From contig CBDBCK010000010.1 of the NCBI GenBank assembly GCA_965203345.1, forward strand, positions 1 through 32,055: a stretch of DNA of 32,055 nt. The letters run 5' to 3'. Below the pieces are notes generated by a model. The model had not been told where the DNA came from. It saw nothing but the letters and a program-made list of their open reading frames with translations, and searched no databases. Both the position numbers and the translations under genes were made by a program. Origin of the DNA: CBDBCK01 sp965203345. Lineage in GTDB: Bacteria > Chloroflexota > Dehalococcoidia > Lucifugimonadales > Lucifugimonadaceae. Of the stretch, positions 15,671 to 24,057 are shown piece after piece (the stretch's first letter is position 1; each line of letters starts with the position of its first letter).

Positions 15671-16402
15671 TCACAAAGGCTTGACAAAAACCGATATCAA
15701 AATCGAACCTAAGAAACCTGGCAATCTTGTCTCCGAAACGGCCAGCTTCTCAGCCAAAGACCAACTCAGTGGTGCTATCCAAGGAGATAGAAAACAGTTT
15801 GTTGTGATGATGGTCTCAATCTCAAAACCTGTGTCAATACCTATCCTGACAAGCTTCTGTCTGTTGTAAAATTCCACGTGTTGATGGTCGAGCAGCGGTG
15901 GATCCAATCGCAGTTTGTCCATTAACCATTCGATGACAGGCCACAGACTTTGATAATTTGGGGTTGTAAGGAAGACTTTCCCACCAGGTCTCAAAAGCTT
16001 GTAAAAAGTTTTGAGTATGTTCCTGGCCTGGTCGAGATAAATGTGTTCGATAACCTCTAGGCAGTAATTCTTGTCGACTGGAACATCAACTTGGAACGTC
16101 TCATCAACCAGTCTCAGACGAAATTTCACGTTGGAAGTTGCAAAATTCTCCGTAGCATAGCGAATGGCGTCTGGGTTACCATCGTTGTCCAGGACATTCG
16201 CCCCACATCGCTCCAGGAAGGCAGCAATAACCCCCGAACCGCAACCGACATCGAGCACAAAGTCAACACGGCGGACCAGCAGGTATTGGCTAATCGCCAA
16301 TTGTTTGCTGTAATGCCAAAACCTTTGCACCGAATTACCTTCAGTCAAGGCATCATGCTGATAGTCCCCCCTGATACTGAGATTGTCTCCAGTTCGCCTC
16401 AC
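15671..16402 (-). CDS. Class I SAM-dependent methyltransferase (UbiG/Methyltransf_23-like)
   Basis: 243 residues, probably starting at GTG 16402. The SAM site FVLDVGCGSGVIAAFLERCG lies near residues 50-70. It is followed by a second-strand acidic LDNDGNP, the motif KNYCLEVIEHIYLDQ and GGKVFLTTPNYQSLWPVIEW. The VIEHI and TTPNY segments are typical of methyltransferases found in surface-polysaccharide clusters. It is tightly coupled to the GT2 downstream (4-bp gap), so both probably act on the same lipid-linked sugar or glycan. The substrate is unknown. No clear ribosome site is visible. Confidence 0.85.
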   Translation of the reverse strand: MRRTGDNLSIRGDYQHDALTEGNSVQRFWHYSKQLAISQYLLVRRVDFVLDVGCGSGVIAAFLERCGANVLDNDGNPDAIRYATENFATSNVKFRLRLVDETFQVDVPVDKNYCLEVIEHIYLDQARNILKTFYKLLRPGGKVFLTTPNYQSLWPVIEWLMDKLRLDPPLLDHQHVEFYNRQKLVRIGIDTGFEIETIITTNCFLSPWIAPLSWSLAEKLAVSETRLPGFLGSILISVFVKPL

Positions 16403-16907
16403 GTGAATTGACCTTGTTAAGAGTGAGACCTAAACGGTGAGGTTGAAGGGAAGCTGCAGCCGAATAGCCGTATCTCTTCACTCACCCTATCAAAGGACGA
16501 CGAGATGAGAACCTACATGCAGCTCACCTAAGAGCAAATCTAATAGTTTAACGTCCTGATGCCCACAAGTCACACCTACGTATTGAAATCTGTCGGTGAG
16601 GCCATTCTGCTCTGATGTGTACGGGGTGATGAATTCCTGCTGGAGTCGATCGTCCCGACACGCCGTCCGAAACCGTAAGCTTCCCCGTCAATGAGATAGT
16701 TCTCAAGTAGAGTTTGGGGCATGTTCACATAAGTACTCTTCCGGTGTTAGATCCCACAGGGAATCGGGGGGTCCACTACTATTATCTGACACAACATGTT
16801 CGGCACTTTCCCCAAGCAAACAGATGACCTATTAGGATAGACATACAATTCAGCTGTGACAAACAGGCGAAAACAAATCTCTTGACAGAATCACGGGAAT
16901 AGGCTAA
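16403..16907. other. Gene-free IS debris upstream of the methyltransferase
   Basis: About 500 bp without an intact gene. Around 16512 an ATG reads MRTYMQLT then stop, EQI, stop, which recalls the start of IS30-family transposases; this is weak. 16585-16670 matches 17112-17200 (shared pieces such as ACGGGGTGATGAATTCCTG), which is an IS3 OrfB fragment on the minus strand. 16796-16912 is repeat arm B. Nothing else is recognisable. Confidence 0.45.
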
Positions 16908-16912
16908 TCACA
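16796..16912 (-). repeat. Inverted repeat arm B (~117 bp)
   Basis: Reverse-complement partner of 14212-14327. Together the arms bracket the intact GT2/methyltransferase pair over about 2.7 kb. The arm abuts the IS3 OrfB remnant that begins at 16908. One arm contains a few extra bases after TGTCAAGAG. Confidence 0.85.
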
Positions 16913-17540
16913 AAGGCTGTAGTGCACTCCTCAAATCAAGCCACCCCTGATGGTTGTTGCGGACAAAATTGGCGAGGGCTCTGAGAGCCAACGCCTGATG
17001 CGGGGGAGTCTCATTATACCAGTGGATCCACCGGCCAATCACGGTGCACGCCTGTGTGAAACGCTGAAACTGATGCTGCCAGAGATCCTCTTCTTTCAAG
17101 CTTCAGAAGAAGAGTTCAATAAGCCCATTCTGCTCCAGCGTATACGGGGTGATGAATTCCTGTCAGAGCCGATAGTCCCGACACATCAACCAAAACCTTC
17201 AGCTCCAAAAGATCAAACCACTGTCACTGCGCAGGACCAGCGCAGCGGTCGGCCGCAGGGTACCGAGCCGTCGCAGACAGGCCACCCCAACCGCCTGCTC
17301 GGCCTTTTGGCCCGTCCGCGCAACGCAAACTCATACCCCATGACCTCCCGATCATGACAATGAATCGTCGCGTCGCGGCCAGGTGAGCCCAGCCATCCGG
17401 CACACACGGCATATGTGTCATATCCATCGCCAGCCGTTCCTTACTCTGATTCGCTCGACTCAGCCGCCCTCGCAACCAAGGCCACGTGCAGGACCTGCCA
17501 GGCTCGCCGTTCGGAGACATCCGATCCCCCGTGTCTTATT
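16908..17540 (-). pseudogene. IS3-family OrfB (integrase) remnant, IS2-like
   Basis: Fragments in several frames retain the OrfB order. RANQSKERLAMDMTHMPC (first catalytic Asp region; DVTHIPC in relatives) comes first, then DGWAHLAA and IHCHDREVMGYEFALRGRAK. These are followed by a QEFITPYTLEQNGLIE-like segment at 17112-17165 with the final Glu. The C-terminus reads LWQHQFQRFTQACTVIG, then RWIHWYNETPPHQALALR. Several frameshifts and stops make it non-functional. Its OrfA partner lies just upstream at 17560-17787. Confidence 0.8.
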
Positions 17541-17559
17541 CGTCGGATCTCCGTCTGAC

Positions 17560-17787
17560 CAAAGGATACGGTTTCAGCGCGTCTTCATCCTTCTTAGATC
17601 GAGCCAGCAGGGAATTTTCGACTCCGAGGAAAAAGCGATCCCGTCAGTCCTCGACCTCAACCACCGTGAGCCCATGCTGGTGGTCCGCATCCTCCACGGA
17701 GGTCTCGCCTTTGAGAATACGCACGGTTAAGGCGACGCGCCGTTTGGCCATCCACCCTTGGATGGAATCTGAAGTCTCGTCAGCCAT
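17560..17787 (-). pseudogene. IS3-family OrfA remnant with Trp-to-stop change
   Basis: ATG 17787 follows GGAGGTAG. It reads MADETSDSIQGWMAKRRVAL, then ILKGETSVEDA and HGLTVVEVED, and meets TGA at 17644-17646 where the homologue at 19953-20245 has Trp (EVEDWRDRF). After the stop RDRFFLGVENSLLARSKKDED continues in frame. The upstream 50 bp (CTATTGGACCATGTC, then GACTCAACTT) is shared with the second copy and probably marks the element end near 17845. Confidence 0.8.
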
Positions 17788-17848
17788 GTCTACCTCCTTG
17801 GTCCCCTATTGGACCATGTCTGATGGATGGACTCAACTTGGAGGGGAA

Positions 17849-17897
17849 CAGGGTACCCTCTCACAGAAAACTGAGCCAGCTAGAAGAGCAAGTTGCG
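17849..17897 (+). repeat. IS-end-like motif
   Basis: CTCTCACAGAAAACTGAGCC followed by AGCTAGAAGAGCAAG. Closely related stretches occur at 9362-9416 (minus) and 14355-14385 (plus). It sits between the IS3 OrfA remnant and the start of copy 2 of the membrane protein. Confidence 0.5.
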
Positions 17898-17952
17898 ACA
17901 GCATTCTCTCCCGACTCATGTTCCAATCTCTGAGGAGAGGTCAAGCACTACA

Positions 17953-19955
17953 ATGAGCACTCATAGAGCCAATGTATTGATATTTACGCTTACATCCATT
18001 GTTTCTTGCTTTACAATAACAAACGCGTACTTCACCCACCAAATATCCATGGGCATGTTATTTCACACCGATTCGCTGTATTTGTCAGCACTCTTTAGCG
18101 ATATTCAAGGGAATTTAAGCAATTTCGCGTCATGGAACCTCCCTCAAGCGCCATACTTTTTTCCAGATATGCTTTTGTTTTTCGGCTTAAAGGCATTGAT
18201 AGGAGACACGTATAAGACATTTTACGCCTTTGCGATAATTCAGAACTTACTTGCGTTACTCTTGGCCTCTGCGATTGCGTCAACTACGACTAAAAATTGG
18301 AAATCGCTCGCTTTCTTATCGACCGTATTCTTAGTTGTCATCACTTTTTATACCACACAAAACAAGACGCCATTTATACTCTTACTCCTAAGCGGACATC
18401 ATTTTGGAAACGTAATAAATGGATTGCTACTTCTTTAATGCTACGATTTTAGCCGTAAAGAAATCAGATAATAATTATTGGCCTTTACTTCTCATCATAA
18501 TTTCATGCCTGGGCGCCGCCTCTGACTTGCTATTCTTGGTCTCTTTTGTCGCCCCTTTGACTCTTTCAATTTTCATAGCATTCCTTTTTGAAAATCAAAA
18601 AAAATATCTGCCTTTTAAAACTATAGCTTTAATAACAGTTGGGGTCGTAGCGGGAATTGCACTCAAGTCATCTCTAACACAATATTCAATAGCCTATTAC
18701 GTTCACCTGAATTATAGCTTCATAATAGAATAGAGCAGATCGATGGATTCATCTACCTGATTCATGAAATATATCAAAACGCTAAAGCTATATCTATTTA
18801 CGTTTGCTTGTTCTACATTTCAATTCTAGGATATACAGTCTTATATATAAGAAGCGATGAATTATTATATGCAGAGAAGTTGCTATCACTAACAATCATT
18901 TTATCAGCTTCTATCACAACTGCTATTCTTATTGTAAACGGAAATCTGGCTAAAGATGTTACCTTAGCTAGATACTTAATCACCATATTTTGGCTACCGG
19001 TTCTCTTCTGCTGGCTACCACTAGCAAAATACATCAACACTCGTTTTAAAGAAATCCTAATAAGACTCGTATGTTCTTTTGCGTTGATAGCCCCGATGAC
19101 ATATGCCAAGCCGCTTGATGCCTATCAACTAGAATACAAACCTTTAATATCTAGATCCTTTAATATCTAGGTGCATTGATCAAGGCATATCAGAATATAC
19201 CCGAGAAACGGGCTTAAGGATCAAACATGGAATTGCACAATATTGGCAAGCAAGACTAGCATCTGAGTTTTCAGATCTTGACCTACGTTTAGCTGCAGTG
19301 CAGAATGATCTATCGCCGTTTGTTGCGGCAAGCAACGCAGTCCGTAGAATAGCTTATGATTTTGCAGTTGTACCTCATCATGCTGGTGATGCATATTCAC
19401 GAGACAACTTCATGTTTACTCGAGAACGAGTCGAACAACTTAATGGGAAACCCACGAAAGTACATGAATATGATTATCAAGGCCTTCATAGGGCAACGAT
19501 TTTAATATATGGCCCAGGCAAGCTTCTCACAGAAAAGATAAAAATACGAAAAGCTGGCGACCAATACACCTAGCTCGCATGCGAACTTCCAACCGTCATA
19601 GGCGAACAGACCAATGACTGCGAGATGAGAACCCCCATCGGCTCGAAGTCTGGGTTTCTTTCTTATGGGCCATACGAGCGTATTCCAGCTGGCACATATC
19701 GCTTCAGTATTTCATACAGTAGCGGTGCAGCAACTAAAAAACCTGTCGGTTTTTGGGATGTCGTGATCTTTCTGCAAAACGAAGAAACCGTGCTGTCGCG
19801 AGGGGAACTCATGGGAACGAATGACGATAAGGAGATAGTCACCGGGTCTTTCGAGCTTGGAGAAGCTTACAGCATGGAGTCAATCCAAATTCGAAACTAC
19901 GTGAGCACATCGAACCACGTGGCGATTCATTCGATAATAATTAAAAAATTGATTA
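17953..19955 (+). pseudogene. Second copy of the large polytopic membrane protein, broken by four lesions
   Basis: ATG 17953 opens a protein homologous to 6577-8544 along its full length. Shared segments include TITNAYFTHQISM, the WNLPQAPYFFPDM motif, GAASDLLFLVSF, FWLPVLFCWLPL and the C-terminal beta-rich domain. Lesions are an extra A near 18437, a 5-bp tandem duplication (ATAGA, 18725-18729 and 18730-18734), a 16-bp tandem duplication (19141-19156 and 19157-19172, 15 of 16 identical), and TAG at 19571-19573 where copy 1 has Trp in QYTWLACEL. The 3' end runs into the IS3 OrfA remnant without its own stop. N-terminal parts are clearly diverged from copy 1, while 19520-19773 is nearly identical at the DNA level. 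Confidence 0.9.
19141..19172 (+). repeat. 16-bp tandem duplication inside the copy-2 pseudogene
   Basis: CCTTTAATATCTAGAT is followed directly by CCTTTAATATCTAGGT. The duplication adds 16 bases, shifts the frame by one and creates TAG. Removing one unit restores KPLISRCIDQGISEYT, which aligns to KPSIVQCIDQKISEYT in copy 1. Confidence 0.9.
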
Positions 19956-20245
19956 AAGGTACAGTTTCAGGGCCTCCCGTACGATGTCATTGTCGATGAC
20001 CAAATCCACGATCTTCTGTTTGAGCTTGCCTCCTTGAGCGCCTCCTCATCCTGCAGACGCGCCAGCAGGGCATTCTCGGCACCCAGGAGAAAGCGATCCC
20101 GCCAGTCTTCCACTTCCCCCTCGGTCCGCCCATGCCGGCAAGCAGCTTCGGCCATCGAGGTGTCACCCTTGAGGATGTTGACGACCAGCCCCACACGGCG
20201 TTTGATCATCCACTGTTGAATGGAATCGGGAGTCTCGTTTGTCAT
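19953..20245 (-). pseudogene. IS3-family OrfA, second copy, frameshifted
   Basis: ATG 20245 follows GGAGGTGG. The product reads MTNETPDSIQQWMIKRRVGL, then VVNILKGDTSMAEAACRHG and EVEDWRDRFLLGAENALLARL. A frameshift within the ALKEA region (near 20040) separates the C-terminal KQKIVDLVIDNDIVREALKL, which ends at TAA 19953-19955. No OrfB follows; the element has been cut off exactly where the copy-2 membrane gene begins on the opposite strand. Confidence 0.82.
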
Positions 20246-20422
20246 GTCCACCTCCTTAAGTCTGCTATTGGACCATGTCTTACGGAGGGACTCAACTTAG
20301 GGGAGCCGATACAAGTATGCTGCTATGACTACGAGCGCAAGGCAAAATGCGCGAATTGCCTAGCGTCACCCCCAACGGCTAGTTGAAATCCCTTGTCAAC
20401 TAGTCCGATTCAGAAAGTATTT
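20246..20422. other. IS3 end and gene-free spacer
   Basis: The IS3 promoter-side sequence runs to about 20295. After that an 8-bp perfect inverted repeat, CTAGTTGA...TCAACTAG (20379-20386 and 20396-20403), lies just downstream of the GT4 gene on the minus strand. It has no T-run, so it is not a convincing Rho-independent terminator. Confidence 0.35.
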
Positions 20423-21562
20423 CTAGCTATTCTGTTCTGTTGACTGAATCGTGGGATAGAAGTCAGCACAAACACCGGATAACGTCTTAAGGTACAGAGC
20501 TGCTGTTTCCTCCCAGCTAAACTGCTGAGCGTGTTCATATCCAAATTCAACCATCTTGGACCGAAGCTCGGATTCGCTGAGAACTGTCGCGATGGTCCTA
20601 TGCATGTCGGAAACGTCAGTCGGATCAAAGTATCTGCCTGCAGGTCCACAGACTTCAGGTAGGGATGACACATTGGAAGCGACGACAGGACATCCACACG
20701 ACATGGCTTCGATGACCGGCAGCCCGAAACCTTCATAGAGAGAAGGAAACACAAAGAGGTCTGCCTGCGCATAAAGGGGGGCAAGGTCCGTCCGTGAGAT
20801 ATATCCTGTGAAACTGACATGCAAATCCAGGCCAAGTGAGCGTACTGTACTTTCTAAATGAGGTGAGTACCGCGGATCTTTCCTCCCTGCGATAACGAGC
20901 ATATGTGGAAAGCCTTGCGCTACAAGCCTTGAATAAGCTTCCAACAGGCGAGCCAGATTTTTGTAACCATAGTGGCTTCCTACATAAAGGATGTACGGAG
21001 ATGGGGATGAAAACGAGGAGCGAATAACAAATGGGTGAAATTCAGCCTTGTCGACTCCAGGATAAATAACGATGATCTTGGAAGGAGATACTCCGTAATG
21101 CATGACGAGATCTCTCTTTGTATTTTCAGAGCCAGCAACAATAAGGGCAACCCTATTCAGCGCCCAAGGTAGCAGGAAACGGAAGTAATATCGTAGCCTT
21201 GGATAGTTCTCCGGATAGAGCAACGGAATAAGATCATAAATCACCGCGACCTGAACACATGGACACAAGAAAATTATCTCATGGTTTGGACTCAACAGAA
21301 CTTGAGCCTCTTTTCGCCACAGGAGCCAAGGTAGAGCTATCTGATTCCACAAAAATCTTAACAGCCCACCTAAAAGCGAGCTGTATTCTGTACGGACCCA
21401 TTTGGGTGCAGCATAAACGGTGCGCTGAGGAAAGTGGTCCGGACAGGAAGTGAAAATCACAACATTCTTTTCCTGCTTGCTGATATGGACAGCAATCTCT
21501 TTCACGAAAACGCCTAAGCCGGTTGGCTCAGCATTGAGTATTGCCGCATTAATCGCGATCAT
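20423..21562 (-). CDS. GT4-family (GT-B fold) glycosyltransferase
   Basis: An intact 379-residue enzyme from ATG 21562. The N-terminal domain has the glycine-rich acceptor loop TGLGVFVKEIA (14-24), NQIALPW, and VIYDLIPLLYP (108-117). The C-terminal donor domain starts at YILYVGSHYGYKNL (190-203) with VIAGRKD, and the E-x7-E signature LYEGFGLPVIEAMSCG (275-290; Glu277 and Glu285) followed by PVVASNVSSLPEV. This arrangement is typical of mannosyl- or rhamnosyltransferases of O-antigen or exopolysaccharide clusters. It acts at the cytoplasmic face of the inner membrane; donor and acceptor cannot be told. Flanked by pseudogenes on both sides. Confidence 0.93.
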   Translation of the reverse strand: MIAINAAILNAEPTGLGVFVKEIAVHISKQEKNVVIFTSCPDHFPQRTVYAAPKWVRTEYSSLLGGLLRFLWNQIALPWLLWRKEAQVLLSPNHEIIFLCPCVQVAVIYDLIPLLYPENYPRLRYYFRFLLPWALNRVALIVAGSENTKRDLVMHYGVSPSKIIVIYPGVDKAEFHPFVIRSSFSSPSPYILYVGSHYGYKNLARLLEAYSRLVAQGFPHMLVIAGRKDPRYSPHLESTVRSLGLDLHVSFTGYISRTDLAPLYAQADLFVFPSLYEGFGLPVIEAMSCGCPVVASNVSSLPEVCGPAGRYFDPTDVSDMHRTIATVLSESELRSKMVEFGYEHAQQFSWEETAALYLKTLSGVCADFYPTIQSTEQNS

Positions 21563-21691
21563 ATCGAAGCGCCGAACGTTAAGATCAATCTTAACGAGGC
21601 TCTTTCCACCTCCTTTGGATCACACGACAGTCTTGGTAAGACCACTGCATTGATTCACCCACTCTGTAAGACGAATAAAGAGCTCGCATGC

Positions 21692-23253
21692 TCACCCTTT
21701 CCCTGATCTTCTTAAGCCACTGACTGCTTCACATTCTTCGCTTGTCAAATCAATGATTTTCTCGAAGAGCTCAGCGCAGCTCTCCTCCCACGTCAACCAA
21801 TGAAAGTCTTCGGAGGAGGCATGCGATGGAAGTCGATTTTCGGATTCTAAGTCTACAACCAACTTGGCTAAGCGTTCAGGAGATTCCAGGTCAAAATAAA
21901 GGCAATAGTTTCCTCCGACTTCTCTATGAGCTGGGATATCACTGGACATCACAAGTAGTTTCCGGTTCAGAGCCTCGACAATCGGGAGTCCAAACACTTC
22001 GTACATCGACGTAGAAATTAATATTTTTGCATGACTATAAATAAACTGCAACTCTTTACCGTTGACATCATTCAGCATGAAGAGAAGAGCGACTTCTGCC
22101 ACAGTGGGTGTATACGTATTCGTCCTACAATTCCCTCGCAAAGCCATCCAATTTTTCCGATAATGCACAGGTTGGCCTCTATTCCTGTAGACCATACCAG
22201 ATCAAACGCGTCCAAGAGATACCCATGATTCTTTCGAGGTTCAATTGTAAAAACCACGACGTACGGTCTAATTCTCCCAAAGCTGTCAAAGACATCTCTC
22301 ACATTGTCTCTTATGTCTTCTTTCTCCGTGCTGAGATCTAACTCTGCGCCTAACTGGAAAGATGCCAACTTAAGAGGATAGCCTCTATGATATGTGGTGG
22401 TATGACGTCTTAGGTATTGGCGAAACTCCTCTTTCGTTGAGTTTGAGTTTGCGACGCAGTAGTCAGCGACTTCGATTACGCTTGTAAGCTATTCTGAAAA
22501 GCAACTAACATGCTCAGGACCACAGAATTGCGGTGCATTAATCGGTATAAGGTCATGTAAAACAAATGCCATCTTGGCTCCATTAGCTTTGGCCTTACCT
22601 AATCTCACGCCAAAAGGGCACGTGCCATGAGGCATCGGGCAGAAGAAGGAGATCGCCCGCCTGCATGTGGACGCTTCTCTGAAGAAGCAGCTCTGGATAA
22701 AGAACGTAGTGTTTCAGAATCAACTTGTACCTGCGTAGCGAGCACCTGAATACCTTCATGCAACGATGCGTTATCATCGTAAGCCTGTCACACTTGCTCT
22801 CCATACGCTTTTCAAGAGTGATGAGCAGCTTGTCAAATGCTCTAACCCCAAGCCTCGGACTCTGACCAAGGGTTTGAATATTCCCCAGATAGCGCGAATA
22901 GAGCTGGAATTCTTTGTGGTATTTGGAACTTCAGATGACTTTCTGAACCGTATCTTCTGCACAGCGGCAAAACCATTACCTGTCCAAATTACTGGTTTGC
23001 ACTCAATCTTGTATTTTTCGGACACTGTTTGATGGTGATGAACGATATTTCTTACAACACGCTGTATCCCACTGTTTCCTCCGTATATAGCAGTGCATGT
23101 GACCTCTATGAACACTAGCCCCACGGTACCATGTAAAGAATTCTGAGACCCAGAATCATGATCGCTCTTATTGTATTCTCTGCTTTCTGGCACAAGCGAA
23201 CGCCGATCCATAATCCGTTTCTTCATTATCTGTTCCCAGTTATTAGTCCACAT
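21692..23253 (-). pseudogene. Decayed GT4 glycosyltransferase paralogue of the gene at 28711-30195
   Basis: The whole length aligns to the intact gene 28711-30195. The 5' part (23253 to about 22774) has GLVFIEVTCTAIYGGNSGIQ, then RVVRNIVHHHQ and EYKIECKPVIW-like sequence. The frame then shifts near 22800 (SKCDRLTMITHRCMKVF), near 22600 (after VPFWREIR) and near 22085. A stop lies near 22490 in the CFSE.LTSVIEVADYC region. The C-terminal donor domain (PYVVVFTIEPRKNHGYLLDA, then GLPIVEALN) survives in pieces. The catalytic YEGFG is YEVFG here, a Gly-to-Val change. MKKR near 23226 may be the original start. Confidence 0.87.
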
Positions 23254-23282
23254 ATTTGAAGGGCCTATAGTGGACTAACTTT

Positions 23283-23840
23283 TTATTGGTAGGCCATCAA
23301 TGTTTGATCCAGGGCCTTAGCGAGCGATAAGTGGGGAGTCATCAGCTTTCTCAGTCTCGCTTTGAGGATAGCCCAGTGGTGTTCGATAGGGTTGAGGTCT
23401 GGAGAATAGGTCGGCAGAAATTTGAGTGTACAGCCTTTACTTGTTGATGAGGCGCTGCGTATCTGACGATTTATGGAACGAGGCATTATCCATGATGACC
23501 GTCTGTCCCGGTTTGAGTGCGGGGAGTAACACCTGTTCCAGCCAGGTATTGAAGACATACGTATCACAATAGCCTTCAAACCGCATTGGGGCCAGGAGAT
23601 GGGAGCCATTGAGCGCAGTAATGAGACTGAGGCGGTGGGCCCGAGTGCCCGAGACTTCTCCCATGACTTTGGTGCCCCGGGGAGTGCGGCCATACGGCCG
23701 ATGGAGGGTTGCATCGACGCCACTTTCATCAAGGTAGACAAGGCTTTCAGGCTCGAGGGCCTGCAGTTCGTCTTGAAACCGGCTGCGTGCGAGCTCGTCG
23801 CGCTCGCGGTACCGCAGCGTTTTTTTTCGGGGCGGGTCAA
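23283..23840 (-). pseudogene. IS630-family transposase remnant 3
   Basis: A 5'-truncated transposase. Across frames it reads TLRYRERDELARSRFQDELQ, VYLDESGVDATLH (first Asp), GTRAHRLSLITALNGSHLLA, VIMDNASFHKSSDTQRLINK (second Asp) and FLPTYSPDLNPIEHHW (Glu). It then runs to LMAYQ and the stop at 23283. An A/T run of eight at 23820-23827 and a break after RLINK shift the frame. The N-terminal helix-turn-helix is missing. The 3' end (GTGGACTAACTTTTTATTGG, 23269-23288) is probably the element end. Confidence 0.83.
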
Positions 23841-23910
23841 AGTATTGATAAGACGAAAAACATTGGATTCAGAATATTACTATGGTTCTTCTAGGCTTAA
23901 CTAATTCTTT

Positions 23911-24055
23911 TAGGGGCTGTCGTAGTTTAGTGAATCATCTACGATAGTCCGATGAGTCTGTAATGTGAGTTTCGGTGCAACCATAGGTCCCCCAAACAAC
24001 CGCAGACCTTGAGAAAAGGAAATGGTGGAATCTTTAGGCTTACCTACGAAAGCCC
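23911..24055 (-). repeat. Intergenic direct repeat R1 (~145 bp)
   Basis: Begins immediately after the stop of the GT4 gene 24058-25287. It matches 27277-27422 in the same orientation, with shared blocks TGAATCATCTA, CCGATGAGTCTGTAATGTGA, CAGACCTTGA and TTTAGGCTTA. Near its left end is the inverted repeat TCGTAG...CTACGA (23920-23925 and 23939-23944). It has an open frame on the minus strand, but the second copy does not, so a protein is unlikely. Confidence 0.75.
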
Positions 24056-24057
24056 AT

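Noticed and set aside
16512..16545. IS30-family transposase start
   Set aside because: Only about eight residues resemble IS30 before stops appear; too short to support as a feature of its own.
14212..16912. Composite transposon with transposase-bearing arms
   Set aside because: The arms are ~117 bp and non-coding, and no matching target duplications were found outside them; only the inverted repeat itself can be supported.
20379..20403. 8-bp inverted repeat as a terminator for the GT4 gene
   Set aside because: The stem is short and A+T-containing, and no T-run follows on the minus strand.
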